Shown here piece by piece: positions 8,854 through 18,460 of a stretch of DNA of 38,956 nucleotides. The notes under the pieces are model-generated. The model was not told the DNA's origin. It ran no database searches and saw nothing but the letters and a program-made list of their open reading frames with translations. Source of the stretch: an uncultured Candidatus Competibacteraceae bacterium (lineage in GTDB: Bacteria > Pseudomonadota > Gammaproteobacteria > Competibacterales > Competibacteraceae); the NCBI GenBank assembly GCA_903879705.1, contig CAIRMO010000039.1:1-38956 (forward strand), in the 5' to 3' direction. Both the position numbers and the translations under genes were made by a program. Within the stretch, counting starts at the first letter, position 1. Every line of letters begins with the position of its first letter.

Positions 8854-10143
8854 TCACAAAGAGGATGACCGCAATCTCGCCAGTTCCAGCGCCAGCGTTG
8901 CCACCGTCGCCACCCGAATACCCGGATCGGGCGGCGTACTGGGCGGGCCGATCACCAGCGCCACCGTTTCCACGCCCTGCCCGCGCAACAGATTCAGCAA
9001 TTGCCGACGTGGCTCGTCCCAGTCCAGCAGAATGCAGACACAGGCGCTTAACTCGGCGGCATGACCCGCAACCAATCCAAGCCACTGGGCAAACGGCTGA
9101 TCGCGGCGCGGCGTCACGCAAGCCAGAATCTCCAGCAATTGCTCGGTCTGACCCAGACCGCGCCCGGCGGTAAAGCAATAGGCCCGGTCGCCGACGAACA
9201 GCAGGTCCAGCAACGCTTCCGGGCTGCGTTCCGCCGTCGCAATCGAAGCCGCAGCGGATACGGCGGCTTCAAACCGCGCTTCGTCCACCTCGGCGGCGAA
9301 GCTGTCCAGCAGCAGACCGTAGCGAACGAAAAACTCGTCCTGAAACTCCTTGACCACCGGTTCGCCGCGTTTAGCGAAACTGCGCCAGTGAATGCGGCGC
9401 GGCGGATCGCCGGGGCGATAGTCGCGCAGCCCGACGAACTCATCCTCCTCACCCACCGATTGCGCCAAATTTACCCCGCCGCGCTGATACCGCCGCCCAT
9501 CGTGAAAATGCAGCGGCGGGACCGGGTAGCGGCGCGGCAAGACCAGTAAGCGATCTGCGAGCGGTTGCCGGAACAGCCGGCATAACAAGCCCAGCGGTTC
9601 GGGCCGTCCAAGATTCAGCGCGGCAAATTCCAGCCAGCCCCGGCGCAGCGGCGTCAAACTCAGTTCGGTTTCGGTATGGGCGTTCGCCGGCAGGATCGGC
9701 AACGGTTGCAGGATGTTGTTCGCCCCTCGCGCCCAAGCCGACCAGCGGCGCCACCGGCGATAGGCTGGAAACCGGCCCAGGCTGGTCAGCGCAGACGGGG
9801 CCTCGCGCAACTCGTCGAACACCAGCAGATCAGACTGCGCCAGGGGGCCGTGATTGCGTAGTTGCAGGCGGTAACGCAACGGTTGGCCAACGGTAGCAAA
9901 CCGTGGCAATAACCGGGTCGCCACCACCGGCAGTTTGCCGAAGCGGCCAGCGACCAGTGCGCCGGCGAACAGCACGGTGAGCAGCACAAACAACTGGTAG
10001 GTCATGCCTTCGCGGGTATTGATCCCGAACGCGCCCGCTGCAATCCAGCCGCCAAACAACCAGCCGCCCAGTGGGGTCAGGCGTTGACGCAAGCCGTGGC
10101 TGATCCGGTTGACTCGGCGATAGAGGCGAATGAGATGACGCAT
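8854..10143 (-). CDS. DUF58-domain membrane protein
   Basis: DUF58 family protein (429 aa), the usual genomic partner of MoxR ATPases. Two TM helices lie at about 25-45 and 48-68. A beta-rich region follows, then the DUF58 signature at 236-265 (FVGLRDYRPGDPPRRIHW), and then a von Willebrand A-like C-terminal part. The family's biochemical role is not settled. In MoxR operons it is thought to be a client or adaptor for folding or metal insertion in cell-envelope proteins. The start ATG 10143 is clear by homology, but the ribosome site is weak. It is 30 bases after the HD-GYP regulator and in the same orientation, which joins the signalling genes to the MoxR set. Confidence 0.92.
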   Translation of the reverse strand: MRHLIRLYRRVNRISHGLRQRLTPLGGWLFGGWIAAGAFGINTREGMTYQLFVLLTVLFAGALVAGRFGKLPVVATRLLPRFATVGQPLRYRLQLRNHGPLAQSDLLVFDELREAPSALTSLGRFPAYRRWRRWSAWARGANNILQPLPILPANAHTETELSLTPLRRGWLEFAALNLGRPEPLGLLCRLFRQPLADRLLVLPRRYPVPPLHFHDGRRYQRGGVNLAQSVGEEDEFVGLRDYRPGDPPRRIHWRSFAKRGEPVVKEFQDEFFVRYGLLLDSFAAEVDEARFEAAVSAAASIATAERSPEALLDLLFVGDRAYCFTAGRGLGQTEQLLEILACVTPRRDQPFAQWLGLVAGHAAELSACVCILLDWDEPRRQLLNLLRGQGVETVALVIGPPSTPPDPGIRVATVATLALELARLRSSSL

Positions 10144-10173
10144 GGCGGTATTTGCCTACGAATGGCGCTGTGC

Positions 10174-11229
10174 TTAAACCGGCGGTTCGTCGTCCTGGAA
10201 CTTCCGGCGGATCATCCGTAATTCCGCGTCCATTTCGAGAAACAGGGTAACCAGTCGGGGTTCAAACTGTCGGCCAGATTCCTGCCGGATCAAGGCAAAG
10301 GCTTCTTCGGCGGGCCAAGCTCGCTTGTAGGGCCGTTCACTGGTCAGGGCGTCAAACACGTCGGCCAAGGCGACGATCCGTCCAACCAGTGGAATCTGTT
10401 CCCCGGTCAGCCGGTGGGGATAGCCCGCGCCGTCCCAGCGTTCATGGTGAGTCAGGGCTACGGTGCGGGCCATTTGCAACAGGTCTGAGGGGACATCGCC
10501 AATGATGCGTGCGCCAATCTCGACGTGTGTCTGCATAATCCGCCACTCTTCGGGATCCTGCTTACTGGTCTTGAACAAAATCGGGTCGGGAATACCGATC
10601 TTGCCGATGTCGTGCAGGGGCGCGGCATAAAGGAGCAATTCCGCCTCTGCGACAGCCATGCCGGCACGCAGCGCCAATTCGTAAGCACTACGCCCAACAC
10701 GCTGGACGTGCAGACCGGTTTCGTTATCCCGGTAATTGGCGGCCCGCCCCAGACAGGCGATCAAGTGCAGCCGCGACTCGTCCAGTTCCTGGGTGCGTTG
10801 CCGGACCCGGTTTTCCAAATCCCGATGCTGATCATGGAGCGCCAGGTGGGTGCGGACCCGCGCCTCGACGATCCGGGGAACGATCGGCTTGGTAATGTAA
10901 TCCGCTGCACCCAAGTCAAAGCCCCGGGTTTCGTCGTCGATCTCACCTTTGGCGGTGACAAAAATGACCGGAATCTGCCGGGTCACCGGGTGGTCCTTGA
11001 GCTGCCGAAGGACTTCGTAACCATCCATGTCCGGCATCATCACATCCAGCAGAATCAAATCGGGCCGGGGTTCGCTCATCGTCGACCGCAAGGCTTGAAT
11101 CCCATCCGTCGCCACCTTGACGACATAATCACGGCTGAGCAAACTGCCGAGGACATGGATATTGCTGGGCACATCGTCAACAATCAGCACCGTCGCGTTG
11201 TGGGCTTCAAGAGCCATCACTCCCTCCAT
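10174..11229 (-). CDS. Response regulator with HD-GYP c-di-GMP phosphodiesterase domain
   Basis: Two-domain response regulator (351 aa). The receiver spans residues 13-128, with phosphoacceptor D62 in LILLDVMMPDMDG and KPI at 114-116. A short coiled linker (134-155) leads to the HD-GYP domain at 160-345, with H206-D207 (HDIGKIGIPD), HHERWDGAGYP at 261-271 and DVFDALTSERPYK. The catalytic residues are intact, so it should hydrolyse cyclic di-GMP when phosphorylated. I chose ATG 11229 because GGAGGGA lies five bases before it; a second ATG at 11217 is possible. It overlaps the upstream kinase gene by 23 bases, so translational coupling and a cognate kinase relationship are likely. Confidence 0.93.
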   Translation of the reverse strand: MEGVMALEAHNATVLIVDDVPSNIHVLGSLLSRDYVVKVATDGIQALRSTMSEPRPDLILLDVMMPDMDGYEVLRQLKDHPVTRQIPVIFVTAKGEIDDETRGFDLGAADYITKPIVPRIVEARVRTHLALHDQHRDLENRVRQRTQELDESRLHLIACLGRAANYRDNETGLHVQRVGRSAYELALRAGMAVAEAELLLYAAPLHDIGKIGIPDPILFKTSKQDPEEWRIMQTHVEIGARIIGDVPSDLLQMARTVALTHHERWDGAGYPHRLTGEQIPLVGRIVALADVFDALTSERPYKRAWPAEEAFALIRQESGRQFEPRLVTLFLEMDAELRMIRRKFQDDEPPV

Positions 11230-13441
11230 ATTGATCCCTCCATTTAAGGTTCAGATGTTCCGCCAAATTTCGCAGTTGCGCCACGGCCAAGTCAAACTGG
11301 AAGGATTCCAGAGGTTGCGCCACGCTGTCCAGCAACGGTGTCAGGGTCGGGTCGGTCAGAATGGCGCACAACCGTCGGAAGTGTTCGCTGCTGGCGAAGT
11401 CATGCGTATATAGCTTTTCCGCCAACTGGGCGACCGCAGACTCCAGCGCGGACTGGTCGATAGTCGGAACCGGCGTTACCACGCGCTCATCCCGTTCCAC
11501 CCGCAGACGGGGGTCAGAAACTGGCCCAGGCCCAGGGCTGGGGCTGGGGCTGGGTGTAGCGACGCCAAAGCGGACGATGAGCCAAAAGGTGCTGCCTTGG
11601 CCGGGAATACTCTCCACCCCAATCCGCCCGCCCATCAGTTCGACCAACTGCCGGCTTATCGCCAATCCTAGCCCGACGCCGCCGAAGCGACGAGTGGTCG
11701 AGCTGTCACCTTGGGTAAAGGGCTGAAACAGGCGGGTCTGTTGGTCAATACTCAGCCCCATGCCGGTATCCTCCACCATGAAGCGTAACGTGATCCCGGT
11801 TTGATCCGGATCGCCGACGGCCGCGCAGCTCAGGCGAACGGTTCCGGCGGCAGTGAACTTGACCGCGTTGTCCACCAAATGGCGCAACACCTGACGCAGG
11901 CGCAAAGAGTCGCCAATCAACTGGGCGGGCAACCGTGAATCAACATCAGTGATCCATTCCAGCCCTTTGCTCTGAACAAGCGGGCGAACCGCCGCCTCAA
12001 CCTCGGTCAGCACCGTCTCCAGGTCGAATGGCACCGGGTCCAGGTGTAACTGCCCCGTCTCCATTTTGGAAAAATCCAGGAGATCGTCGATCAGGCGAAG
12101 CAGGGTATGCGCGGCACCATCGATCTGAATCAGGTAGTTGCGCAGTTCAGGCATCAGATCGGCTTGCAGGCAAAGATGCGAAAAACCGATGATAGCGTTC
12201 ATCGGCGTCCGCATGTCATGGCTCATATTGGAGAAAAACATGGCTTTGGTTTGGGCGGACGCTTCAGCAGCGCCCAGTTGATAGGACTGCTGAATCAAGG
12301 TGTTGCGCGTCTCCAGCAATCGCCCAATCATCCGGTTGAACTCCTGCGCCAATACGCCGAGTTCATCCCGTCGCACTTCCGCCGGGAACGTGGCCAGGTT
12401 ACTGCTTTGGCCCACCGCGGCAGCGTAGGCCGTCAGTTTTTGCAGCGGAGCCAGCACCACCCGCCGCAGAGCGACGATCAATCCGGCGAGGATGACCAGT
12501 CCGGCACCGAACAGCGAGAGCAGAGCGTAGTTGATCGCGGATTGCCCACGAGCGGAAATGGTCCTGGGCGTTTCCACTTGCAGCAGCAGCGCCGGTTTCC
12601 CGAACAGGTCCGGTGCCACGCGATAGACCCGATTGACATTAGCGCCCTCACGGAGGCGGATTTTGCCCGAGTTGCTCAAGGTATGGAATGCGACATCTTT
12701 TTCAAAATCAGGCGGTTGGTTGTCCAAATAAAAGTCGTCGAACGTCAGAGGTTCCCTAACGCCGATCAATTTATGGAACACGGCACTTTCCTCCGGGTTC
12801 AGCGGCCGACCGTCCAATACTGCGAACTTGAAGCGTACCTGGGTTTGGGCGCTGATCGCGGCGCTGTCCAGAAAGCGCCCAAAGACGACCGATCCGCGCA
12901 CCGGTCCGGCGCTGTTACTGGTCAGCACCGGTTTAGCGACGATCAATAACGGGCCATGCGTGGTCAATAGCAACCCCCGAATCTCCGCCTCAGCGCCGGG
13001 CAATGCGACCAGGGGATGATCGGCAGGCCAGCGGGTGCCGGGCAACTCGGGCAACTCGGGCAACGTGATCACCGCGTTGGTGTGCAGGTCGTAGGCTAAC
13101 CCCCAGATCAGTTGCCCGGTCGTATCCAGAATCCCCAGAAAATTGATTTTAAGGCTCTTGAGCGCCTCGGCTTTCAGGTTAGCCTCGCGGTAAGCGGTAT
13201 TGTGATCCTGAACAAATTGATAGGTATCGTCCCAGGTCGCCCAATCCGTCGCTGACACCGCCAGATATTGCATTTCACGATCAATGGCCTGGATGACCCG
13301 ATCCAGGTCGTTGCGGGCTTCTTCATGCTCCATGACCTGAAAGCTGGGCAGGACCAACAGCCGCTGGATCGCATAGTCGAGTGCCCCGTAGGCGAAAAAG
13401 ATCGCCAGAACCAGACTAATCACCTTGATTTGTAAAGACAT
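11207..13441 (-). CDS. CHASE4-HAMP sensor histidine kinase
   Basis: Membrane histidine kinase (744 aa). TM1 is at 5-28. A periplasmic CHASE4-type sensor lies at about 35-290 ([13 protein letters not shown]), and TM2 at 301-325. HAMP is at 326-380. HisKA has H408 in [16 protein letters not shown], and HATPase is at about 500-626 (N-box DNAVKF, G-boxes DTGMGL and [11 protein letters not shown]). It has no receiver or Hpt of its own. A Ser-Pro-Gly repeat linker (628-641) leads to a helical tail (about 662-735) closely similar to the tail of the neighbouring hybrid kinase. AAGGAA precedes ATG 13441. Its 3' end overlaps the HD-GYP regulator, its likely target. The signal is unknown. Confidence 0.92.
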   Translation of the reverse strand: MSLQIKVISLVLAIFFAYGALDYAIQRLLVLPSFQVMEHEEARNDLDRVIQAIDREMQYLAVSATDWATWDDTYQFVQDHNTAYREANLKAEALKSLKINFLGILDTTGQLIWGLAYDLHTNAVITLPELPELPGTRWPADHPLVALPGAEAEIRGLLLTTHGPLLIVAKPVLTSNSAGPVRGSVVFGRFLDSAAISAQTQVRFKFAVLDGRPLNPEESAVFHKLIGVREPLTFDDFYLDNQPPDFEKDVAFHTLSNSGKIRLREGANVNRVYRVAPDLFGKPALLLQVETPRTISARGQSAINYALLSLFGAGLVILAGLIVALRRVVLAPLQKLTAYAAAVGQSSNLATFPAEVRRDELGVLAQEFNRMIGRLLETRNTLIQQSYQLGAAEASAQTKAMFFSNMSHDMRTPMNAIIGFSHLCLQADLMPELRNYLIQIDGAAHTLLRLIDDLLDFSKMETGQLHLDPVPFDLETVLTEVEAAVRPLVQSKGLEWITDVDSRLPAQLIGDSLRLRQVLRHLVDNAVKFTAAGTVRLSCAAVGDPDQTGITLRFMVEDTGMGLSIDQQTRLFQPFTQGDSSTTRRFGGVGLGLAISRQLVELMGGRIGVESIPGQGSTFWLIVRFGVATPSPSPSPGPGPVSDPRLRVERDERVVTPVPTIDQSALESAVAQLAEKLYTHDFASSEHFRRLCAILTDPTLTPLLDSVAQPLESFQFDLAVAQLRNLAEHLNLKWRDQYGGSDGS
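11523..11555. repeat. Hexanucleotide tandem repeat inside kinase gene
   Basis: Three perfect GGGCTG copies (11535-11552), preceded by two GGCCCA-type units. On the coding strand they encode alternating Ser-Pro and Gly-Pro in the linker between the ATPase domain and the C-terminal tail. Unit slippage would change linker length in steps of two residues without breaking the frame. Confidence 0.7.
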
Positions 13442-13469
13442 GGCCGGGGATTCCTTCGCAAAGCGGGTG

Positions 13470-16400
13470 TCAAGCTGGCCCGGTCAGATTCAGGCGTCCC
13501 GCCAGTTCCAGCAACTGGGTCAAGGCCGGGTCAAACTGGAAACGCTCCAGATGATGCGCCAGAGTATCCAGCAGCGGGGTCAGGGTCGGGTCGGGAAGCA
13601 GGGCGCGCAATCGTTGACACTGTTCGCTGCTGGTGAAGTCCCGGGCGCGCAACAATTCGGTCAGCCGGGCGATGGCCTCGCTCAGCGCTACTGGATCAGT
13701 TGCCGGAACCGTCGGGGGGTGAGGCGGCACGTCCGGGGTCGTCACGGCATACAGCGCCCCCAGGGTCTCCAGTGCAGCATCGAGCGCCGCCAGCGTCGTG
13801 GTCAATCCGCCGGGTGCGCCCTCCGCATCGGCATTGCGGCAGATTGTTTCAAGATGATGTGCCGCCGTCTGCACCGTGTTCGCCCCGACCGTGCCGGCCA
13901 CACCCTTGAGGGTATGCGCCAACCGTTCGGCAGTGGCGAAATCACCCTGCGTCAATGCGACCGGTATCTGGGTGCGGAACTGGGCCTGATCCTGCTGGAA
14001 CAACCGCAATAAATGGATATAACGCTCAGGTTCGCCTTGCGTTCGATGCAGGCCAGCCGCCACATCGAAGCCGGGCAACGGTGGCAACTTTCCCATAACC
14101 GTTTTAATCCCCCCTTTGAAAATAGAGGGTTCAGGGGGGATTTTTGAAAAAGAGGGTTCAGGAAGGATTGTCGGCGTGATCCACTGGCGCAATTTTCTGA
14201 ACAGTTCGTGGGGATCAATCGGCTTGGCGAGGTGATCGTTCATCCCGGCCTCCAGACAGTCCGCCCGGTTTTCGGGCATAACGCTGGCGGTCATGGCGAT
14301 GATCGGCAAATCCAGAAACTGCGGTTGGGCGCGAATGCGGCGAGTGGCCTCGCAACCGTCCATTTCCGGCATCTGCATGTCCATCAGCACCGCCGCATAA
14401 TGCTGCCCGGCCACCTGTTGCAGCGCTTCAACGCCATTGTTGGCGACATCCACCCGCAATCCCGCCTGCTCCAACAGTTCGACGGCTACTTGCTGATTGA
14501 AGGCGTTGTCCTCGACCAGCAATACCCGCGCCCCGTGGCAATCGCGCAACAGGCTGGCCTCGGACGATGACGCGGGCTGGGATACCGTTTTCCGCCTCCG
14601 GGGGGTACCCAAGGTGTTTAGCATCGTGTCCAGCAGCCGGGACGGACTCACCGGTTTCGCCAGGACATCAACGAACCCGACCGCGGCAGCCCGCGCTTCC
14701 AGGTCGCTGGATTGACAGGCGGTGACCATGATCAGCGTTGGCCAAGCCTCCGGGGCAAGTTGGACGCGGAGCGCCTGGGCGGTCGCCAGACCATCCATCT
14801 CTGGCATCCGCCAGTCCACAAAGGCGATCCGGAAGGGAGGCTCGCCGGTAGCCTGGGCGACCGCGGCCAGCGCCGCCGCCCCGGAGTCGGCTTCCGTCAC
14901 CGCGCAGCCCAGCCCGCCGAGCCATTCCCGCATCAGGTAACGGGCTGAAGCGTTGTCATCCACGACCAGCACCGGGAGGTCTTGCAATTCTGGCATGCGC
15001 CAGGCTGGCGTAGCCGGCTGATCGGCCAAGTCAAAGCGGGCGGTAAACCAAAAGAGGCTGCCTTGGCCAGGAGCGCTCTCCACTCCAATCGTCCCACCCA
15101 TCAATTCTGCCAGTTGCCGGCTGATCGCCAGACCCAGCCCAGTGCCACCAAAGCGCCGGGTAGTCGAGCTGTCCGCCTGGGTGAAGGGCTGAAACAGACG
15201 AGCCTGTTGCTCGGTACTCAACCCGATGCCGGTATCTCGCACCGCAAAGCGCAATCGGATACCCGCGCCTTGGGCGTCACTCACCGTCTGGCAACTGAGA
15301 TGAATTTCGCCGCTCTCGGTGAATTTGACGGCATTGCTGACCAGATTTAGCAATACTTGTCGCACTCGCAACGGATCGCCGATGAGGTGAATGGGCATGC
15401 GATGATCAAATCCGATGATCAGTTCCAGCCCCTTTTCTTCGGTGCGATGGCTAATCGCTCCAGCGACGCCTGCCAATACATCCTCCAGGCTAAAGGTCGT
15501 CGAGTCCAGGTGCAGTCGGCCGGCCTCGATCTTGGAGAAATCCAGGATGTCGTCGATCAGTTCCCGCAAGGCGTTGGCAGCAGTCGCCGCCTTGGAGACG
15601 TAGTCGCGCTGCTTAGGCGTCAGGTCGGTTTGCAGGCACAGATGCGACAGGCCAATGACCGCGTTCATCGGGGTGCGGATTTCGTGGCTCATGTTGGCTA
15701 GAAACGCCGACTTGATCCGGACAGCTTTTTCAGCCGTTTCCTTGGCGGCACGGAGTTCCTCGGTCAACTGAACCATCGCCGTTTCGTCCTGAAGCATCCC
15801 GGCGATCTGCTGCACCTGTCTTTGCCGATTGCGGACGACCCGCCCTTGGGCATGGATATAGCGCCACTCCCCGGCGGGGGTGATGATGCGAAAATGTTGA
15901 TCGAAGTCGTCGCTGACGGTCAGCGTGGTATGGAGCCACTGACGACTGGATTCGACGTCGTCGGGATGCAGCAGGGCCGACCAGTTCTCAATCTGTTCGC
16001 AGTGTGGACCGGGGGTCAGACCAAACAGACGGATCGCCAGATCGTCAGCCTGAATGCGGTGGGCTTGCAGGTCTCGAACGAAGATTCCTGCATGGGCCGC
16101 CTCCAGCACCAGCCGCAACTGCCATTCGTGTTCCCGCTGCTCTCGTTCCGTCTGCTCGCGGGCCTGGAGGTCATGCACGAAGGCGATGATTTGTTGTTCA
16201 TCAGCCAGTTGGGTGGCATATAGAGTGACTTCCACAGGAATACTCTGACCGTCCTTATGGCAATGCCGGGTTTCGAGGCGCAGTAAGTTTTGTGCTTCAA
16301 GTTCACGAACGCGGGCTTTCCACCGGGACCCCACGGTGATCGCCGGATCGATGTCGGCCACGGTCAAGCGGAGGAGTTCCTCGCGGGTATAGCCCAGCAT

Positions 16401-17294
16401 GGCGCAAGCCATCACGTTGACATAGGTGAAACGGGCATCGAGCGGGCGAATCCAGTAAATCGCCACCGCCGCCTGATCGATGGTGCGCTGGGTAACTTCC
16501 AGGCGAGCATTGGTTTCCTGGAACCGCTCGGCCAGGGCGTTGAAAGACCGGGCCAGATCGCCCAGCTCGTCGGGAGTCTCTACAGTCAGCCGCAGGCTCA
16601 GGTCGCCGCCTTTTGCCATGTCGCGCATCCGCTGGCTGTACTCCTTCATTTGTCGCTGTAGCCGCCGCGCCAGACGGGCCAAACTGAGGGTGAACAGGCT
16701 ACCGATGCTGATCAGCAGGGCGATATCCAGCCAAAAAACCCAATCCTGGATCCGCTGCGCGGCTCGGAGCGGCTCCTGCTGGAGCGCGACGGCAGCGTCG
16801 CGTAACTGGAGGAGCCGTTCTCGCAATTGCCGCCAGCAGGGAACGCCCTCCTGTTTCAATACAGCAATGGCCGTGGCGGTATCGCCTTGGCGGGCATGGC
16901 TTATGACTTGGCGCTTCAAGTGCAGACTGGCGTCCCACAGCGGGCGGATCGTCGCTAACTGCGGAAATTGTTGCACGGTCTCCCCGGCCACGACCGATAA
17001 CCGCTCCAGCGTTTGCTCAAAGGTTTCTTGCCCCATGCGGAAATTGGCAACCGCTTGCGCATCTTCAGGATCGAGGATCAGCCCACGCGACGAGGATTCG
17101 GTCTGGAGTCCGGCGGCGTACAGTTCAGTCAAGCTAAGTTGCAGGTTGAGATAATGGCTGCGGGTATGCCCGTTGGCTTCGATAAACCGGATGCTGAAAT
17201 AGTGACTGATCAGGCTAATGGTCATTGTCAGAAGGGCGGCAGCGGCCAGTAGCCATAACCGGGGAATGATTTTTTGCGGGATCAATTTGGACAT
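13470..17294 (-). CDS. Hybrid sensor histidine kinase with two PAS, two REC and Hpt domains
   Basis: Large phosphorelay kinase (1274 aa). Domains in order: TM1 (12-34); helical periplasmic sensor (35-183); TM2 (185-205); HAMP (205-258); PAS1 (about 270-375); PAS2 (about 393-505); HisKA with H537 in [13 protein letters not shown]; HATPase (about 640-755); REC1 with D827 ([11 protein letters not shown]); REC2 with D972 ([11 protein letters not shown]); Hpt with H1127 in [15 protein letters not shown]; and a C-terminal helical tail (1200-1270). All phosphorelay residues are present, so a full His-Asp-His chain is possible. It starts 21 bases after moxR and ends 28 bases before the CHASE4 kinase. 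The linker between REC2 and Hpt (about 1044-1063) is encoded by a repeat element. The final phosphoacceptor is probably the downstream HD-GYP regulator. Confidence 0.93.
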   Translation of the reverse strand: MSKLIPQKIIPRLWLLAAAALLTMTISLISHYFSIRFIEANGHTRSHYLNLQLSLTELYAAGLQTESSSRGLILDPEDAQAVANFRMGQETFEQTLERLSVVAGETVQQFPQLATIRPLWDASLHLKRQVISHARQGDTATAIAVLKQEGVPCWRQLRERLLQLRDAAVALQQEPLRAAQRIQDWVFWLDIALLISIGSLFTLSLARLARRLQRQMKEYSQRMRDMAKGGDLSLRLTVETPDELGDLARSFNALAERFQETNARLEVTQRTIDQAAVAIYWIRPLDARFTYVNVMACAMLGYTREELLRLTVADIDPAITVGSRWKARVRELEAQNLLRLETRHCHKDGQSIPVEVTLYATQLADEQQIIAFVHDLQAREQTEREQREHEWQLRLVLEAAHAGIFVRDLQAHRIQADDLAIRLFGLTPGPHCEQIENWSALLHPDDVESSRQWLHTTLTVSDDFDQHFRIITPAGEWRYIHAQGRVVRNRQRQVQQIAGMLQDETAMVQLTEELRAAKETAEKAVRIKSAFLANMSHEIRTPMNAVIGLSHLCLQTDLTPKQRDYVSKAATAANALRELIDDILDFSKIEAGRLHLDSTTFSLEDVLAGVAGAISHRTEEKGLELIIGFDHRMPIHLIGDPLRVRQVLLNLVSNAVKFTESGEIHLSCQTVSDAQGAGIRLRFAVRDTGIGLSTEQQARLFQPFTQADSSTTRRFGGTGLGLAISRQLAELMGGTIGVESAPGQGSLFWFTARFDLADQPATPAWRMPELQDLPVLVVDDNASARYLMREWLGGLGCAVTEADSGAAALAAVAQATGEPPFRIAFVDWRMPEMDGLATAQALRVQLAPEAWPTLIMVTACQSSDLEARAAAVGFVDVLAKPVSPSRLLDTMLNTLGTPRRRKTVSQPASSSEASLLRDCHGARVLLVEDNAFNQQVAVELLEQAGLRVDVANNGVEALQQVAGQHYAAVLMDMQMPEMDGCEATRRIRAQPQFLDLPIIAMTASVMPENRADCLEAGMNDHLAKPIDPHELFRKLRQWITPTILPEPSFSKIPPEPSIFKGGIKTVMGKLPPLPGFDVAAGLHRTQGEPERYIHLLRLFQQDQAQFRTQIPVALTQGDFATAERLAHTLKGVAGTVGANTVQTAAHHLETICRNADAEGAPGGLTTTLAALDAALETLGALYAVTTPDVPPHPPTVPATDPVALSEAIARLTELLRARDFTSSEQCQRLRALLPDPTLTPLLDTLAHHLERFQFDPALTQLLELAGRLNLTGPA
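14107..14168. repeat. Dispersed-type repeat inside hybrid kinase coding sequence
   Basis: Two imperfect direct copies of a ~26-base unit, 14115-14140 and 14143-14168, each containing TTTGAAAA and AGAGGGTTCAGG. An outer inverted pair, ATCCCCCC (14107-14114) with GGGGGGAT (14134-14141), frames the first copy. The composition is unlike the surrounding kinase gene. This C6/G6 hairpin-with-AT style is typical of short intergenic repeats, but here it is translated as the REC2-Hpt linker with the frame kept. Confidence 0.75.
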
Positions 17295-17315
17295 GCTGTT
17301 CTCTACCTTGAGAAA

Positions 17316-18245
17316 TTAAACCGGCGGAGCGACTTGCCGCAGCACATCGCCGACCACCGCCTCGGCCGTCAAACCGCTGAATCGCGCCTGCGGATCGAGC
17401 TTGATCCGGTGCGCCAGCACGGCGGTCGCCAGTTCCTGAACGTGATCCGGGGTAACGAACTCCAGGCCATCGAACAGCGCCAAGGCCCGCGTAGTCCTCA
17501 TCAGTGCCAGCGAAGCGCGGGGACTGGCGCCCATGGCCACCCCCGGCGCTTTACGAGTCGCCGCCACCAGCTCCACCAGATAGCGGCTGACTTCCTCGCT
17601 GATCCGGATCACGGCAGCAGCGCGGCGCACGTCAGCCAATGCCGCCCGGTCAACGCACGGCCGCAACGCCTCCAGTGGATGCCGTTCGCGCTGGGCATTC
17701 AGCATCGCCATCTCCCCTGCGACATCGGGATAGCCGAGGCTGAATCGCAACGCGAACCGATCCATCTGCGCTTCTGGCAACGGGTATGCGCCATGAAATT
17801 CAATCGGATTCTGGGTGGCGATCACGAAAAACCATTCACCCAATTCATGCCGCTCACCGTCCAGACTGATTTGCCGCTCGCCCATCGCTTCCAGCAACGC
17901 CGATTGGGTGCGCGGCGAGGCGCGATTGATCTCGTCGGCCAGCAACACCTCGGTGAAAGCCGGGCCGCGATGCAGCCGGAATTCCTGGCGCTGCGGATCG
18001 AAAATCGACACGCCGAGAATGTCGGAGGGCAGCAGGTCGGGCGTGAACTGGATGCGCTGGAATTCCAGCGTTAGCGACCGGGCGAAGGCTTTAGCCAGCG
18101 TGGTCTTGCCCGTTCCCGGCAGGTCTTCCAGCAGCACATGGCCGCCGGCGACGAACGCGGCCAGTAACCAGCGGAGGGTGCGGCGCTGGCCGATCATGAC
18201 GGTTTCCAGGTTAGTCAGCAGGCTTTGATACGTTTCGTGGCTCAT
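17316..18245 (-). CDS. MoxR-family AAA+ ATPase
   Basis: MoxR AAA+ chaperone-like ATPase (309 aa, usual size). It has Walker A in EDLPGTGKTTLAK (about 41-53), Walker B/sensor region in LLADEINRASPRTQSALLEAMGE cut as LLADEINRA (about 100-108), ATQNPIE (sensor 1, about 144-150) and ASPRASLAL in the lid. These ATPases assist maturation of envelope or metal-containing proteins, usually with a DUF58/VWA partner encoded next door. Here DUF58 is 7 kb downstream, after two kinases and a response regulator, all on the same strand with short gaps. It is the first gene of the seven-gene unit. Upstream is a divergent pdxS. No clear ribosome site is visible before ATG 18245. Confidence 0.93.
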   Translation of the reverse strand: MSHETYQSLLTNLETVMIGQRRTLRWLLAAFVAGGHVLLEDLPGTGKTTLAKAFARSLTLEFQRIQFTPDLLPSDILGVSIFDPQRQEFRLHRGPAFTEVLLADEINRASPRTQSALLEAMGERQISLDGERHELGEWFFVIATQNPIEFHGAYPLPEAQMDRFALRFSLGYPDVAGEMAMLNAQRERHPLEALRPCVDRAALADVRRAAAVIRISEEVSRYLVELVAATRKAPGVAMGASPRASLALMRTTRALALFDGLEFVTPDHVQELATAVLAHRIKLDPQARFSGLTAEAVVGDVLRQVAPPV

Positions 18246-18310
18246 GGCGTGGCGGCGGCAGGGAAATCGGCGAAGGGTAGCGAACCCGACAGGTCTTGTC
18301 TTGACACCCT

Positions 18311-18330
18311 CCCCGCCCTAAAGGACGGGG
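18311..18330. repeat. Hairpin resembling an IS200/IS605-type element end
   Basis: Imperfect stem CCCCGCCC (18311-18318), loop TAAA, GGACGGGG (18323-18330), flanked by TTGACACCCT on the left and CTTGTCGCGC on the right. From memory, this arrangement resembles the subterminal hairpins at ends of IS200/IS605-like (tnpB-carrying) elements. No transposase is present. It may be a solo end or a relic in the moxR/pdxS intergenic region. Confidence 0.4.
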
Positions 18331-18371
18331 CTTGTCGCGCAGTTCGGGTCATACGGCATGAAAACCGATGG

Positions 18372-18380
18372 TGATATACT
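18372..18380 (+). promoter_or_regulatory. Possible extended -10 promoter for pdxS
   Basis: TGATATACT matches an extended -10 (TGnTATACT). The -35 region 16-18 bases upstream is poor, which extended -10 promoters tolerate. It would give a leader of about 75 bases before the pdxS ATG at 18461. Confidence 0.4.
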
Positions 18381-18460
18381 TCAATGCTCTTATGAACCGG
18401 CAGATGCGGACGGCAGGCTGATCGAGCCGCCGTTCCCCTCCATTTTAGACGAGTACCCGC

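Noticed and set aside
8738-9178. The 147-codon N-terminal extension of the Tat hydrolase
   Set aside because: It overlaps the end of DUF58 in another frame and would bury the Tat signal. ATG 8737 has AAGGAA upstream.
13036-13060. GGGCAACTC tandem units, considered as a CRISPR-like or regulatory repeat
   Set aside because: They are short coding repeats (Glu-Leu-Pro) in the CHASE4 kinase. No spacers and no longer array exist anywhere in the window.
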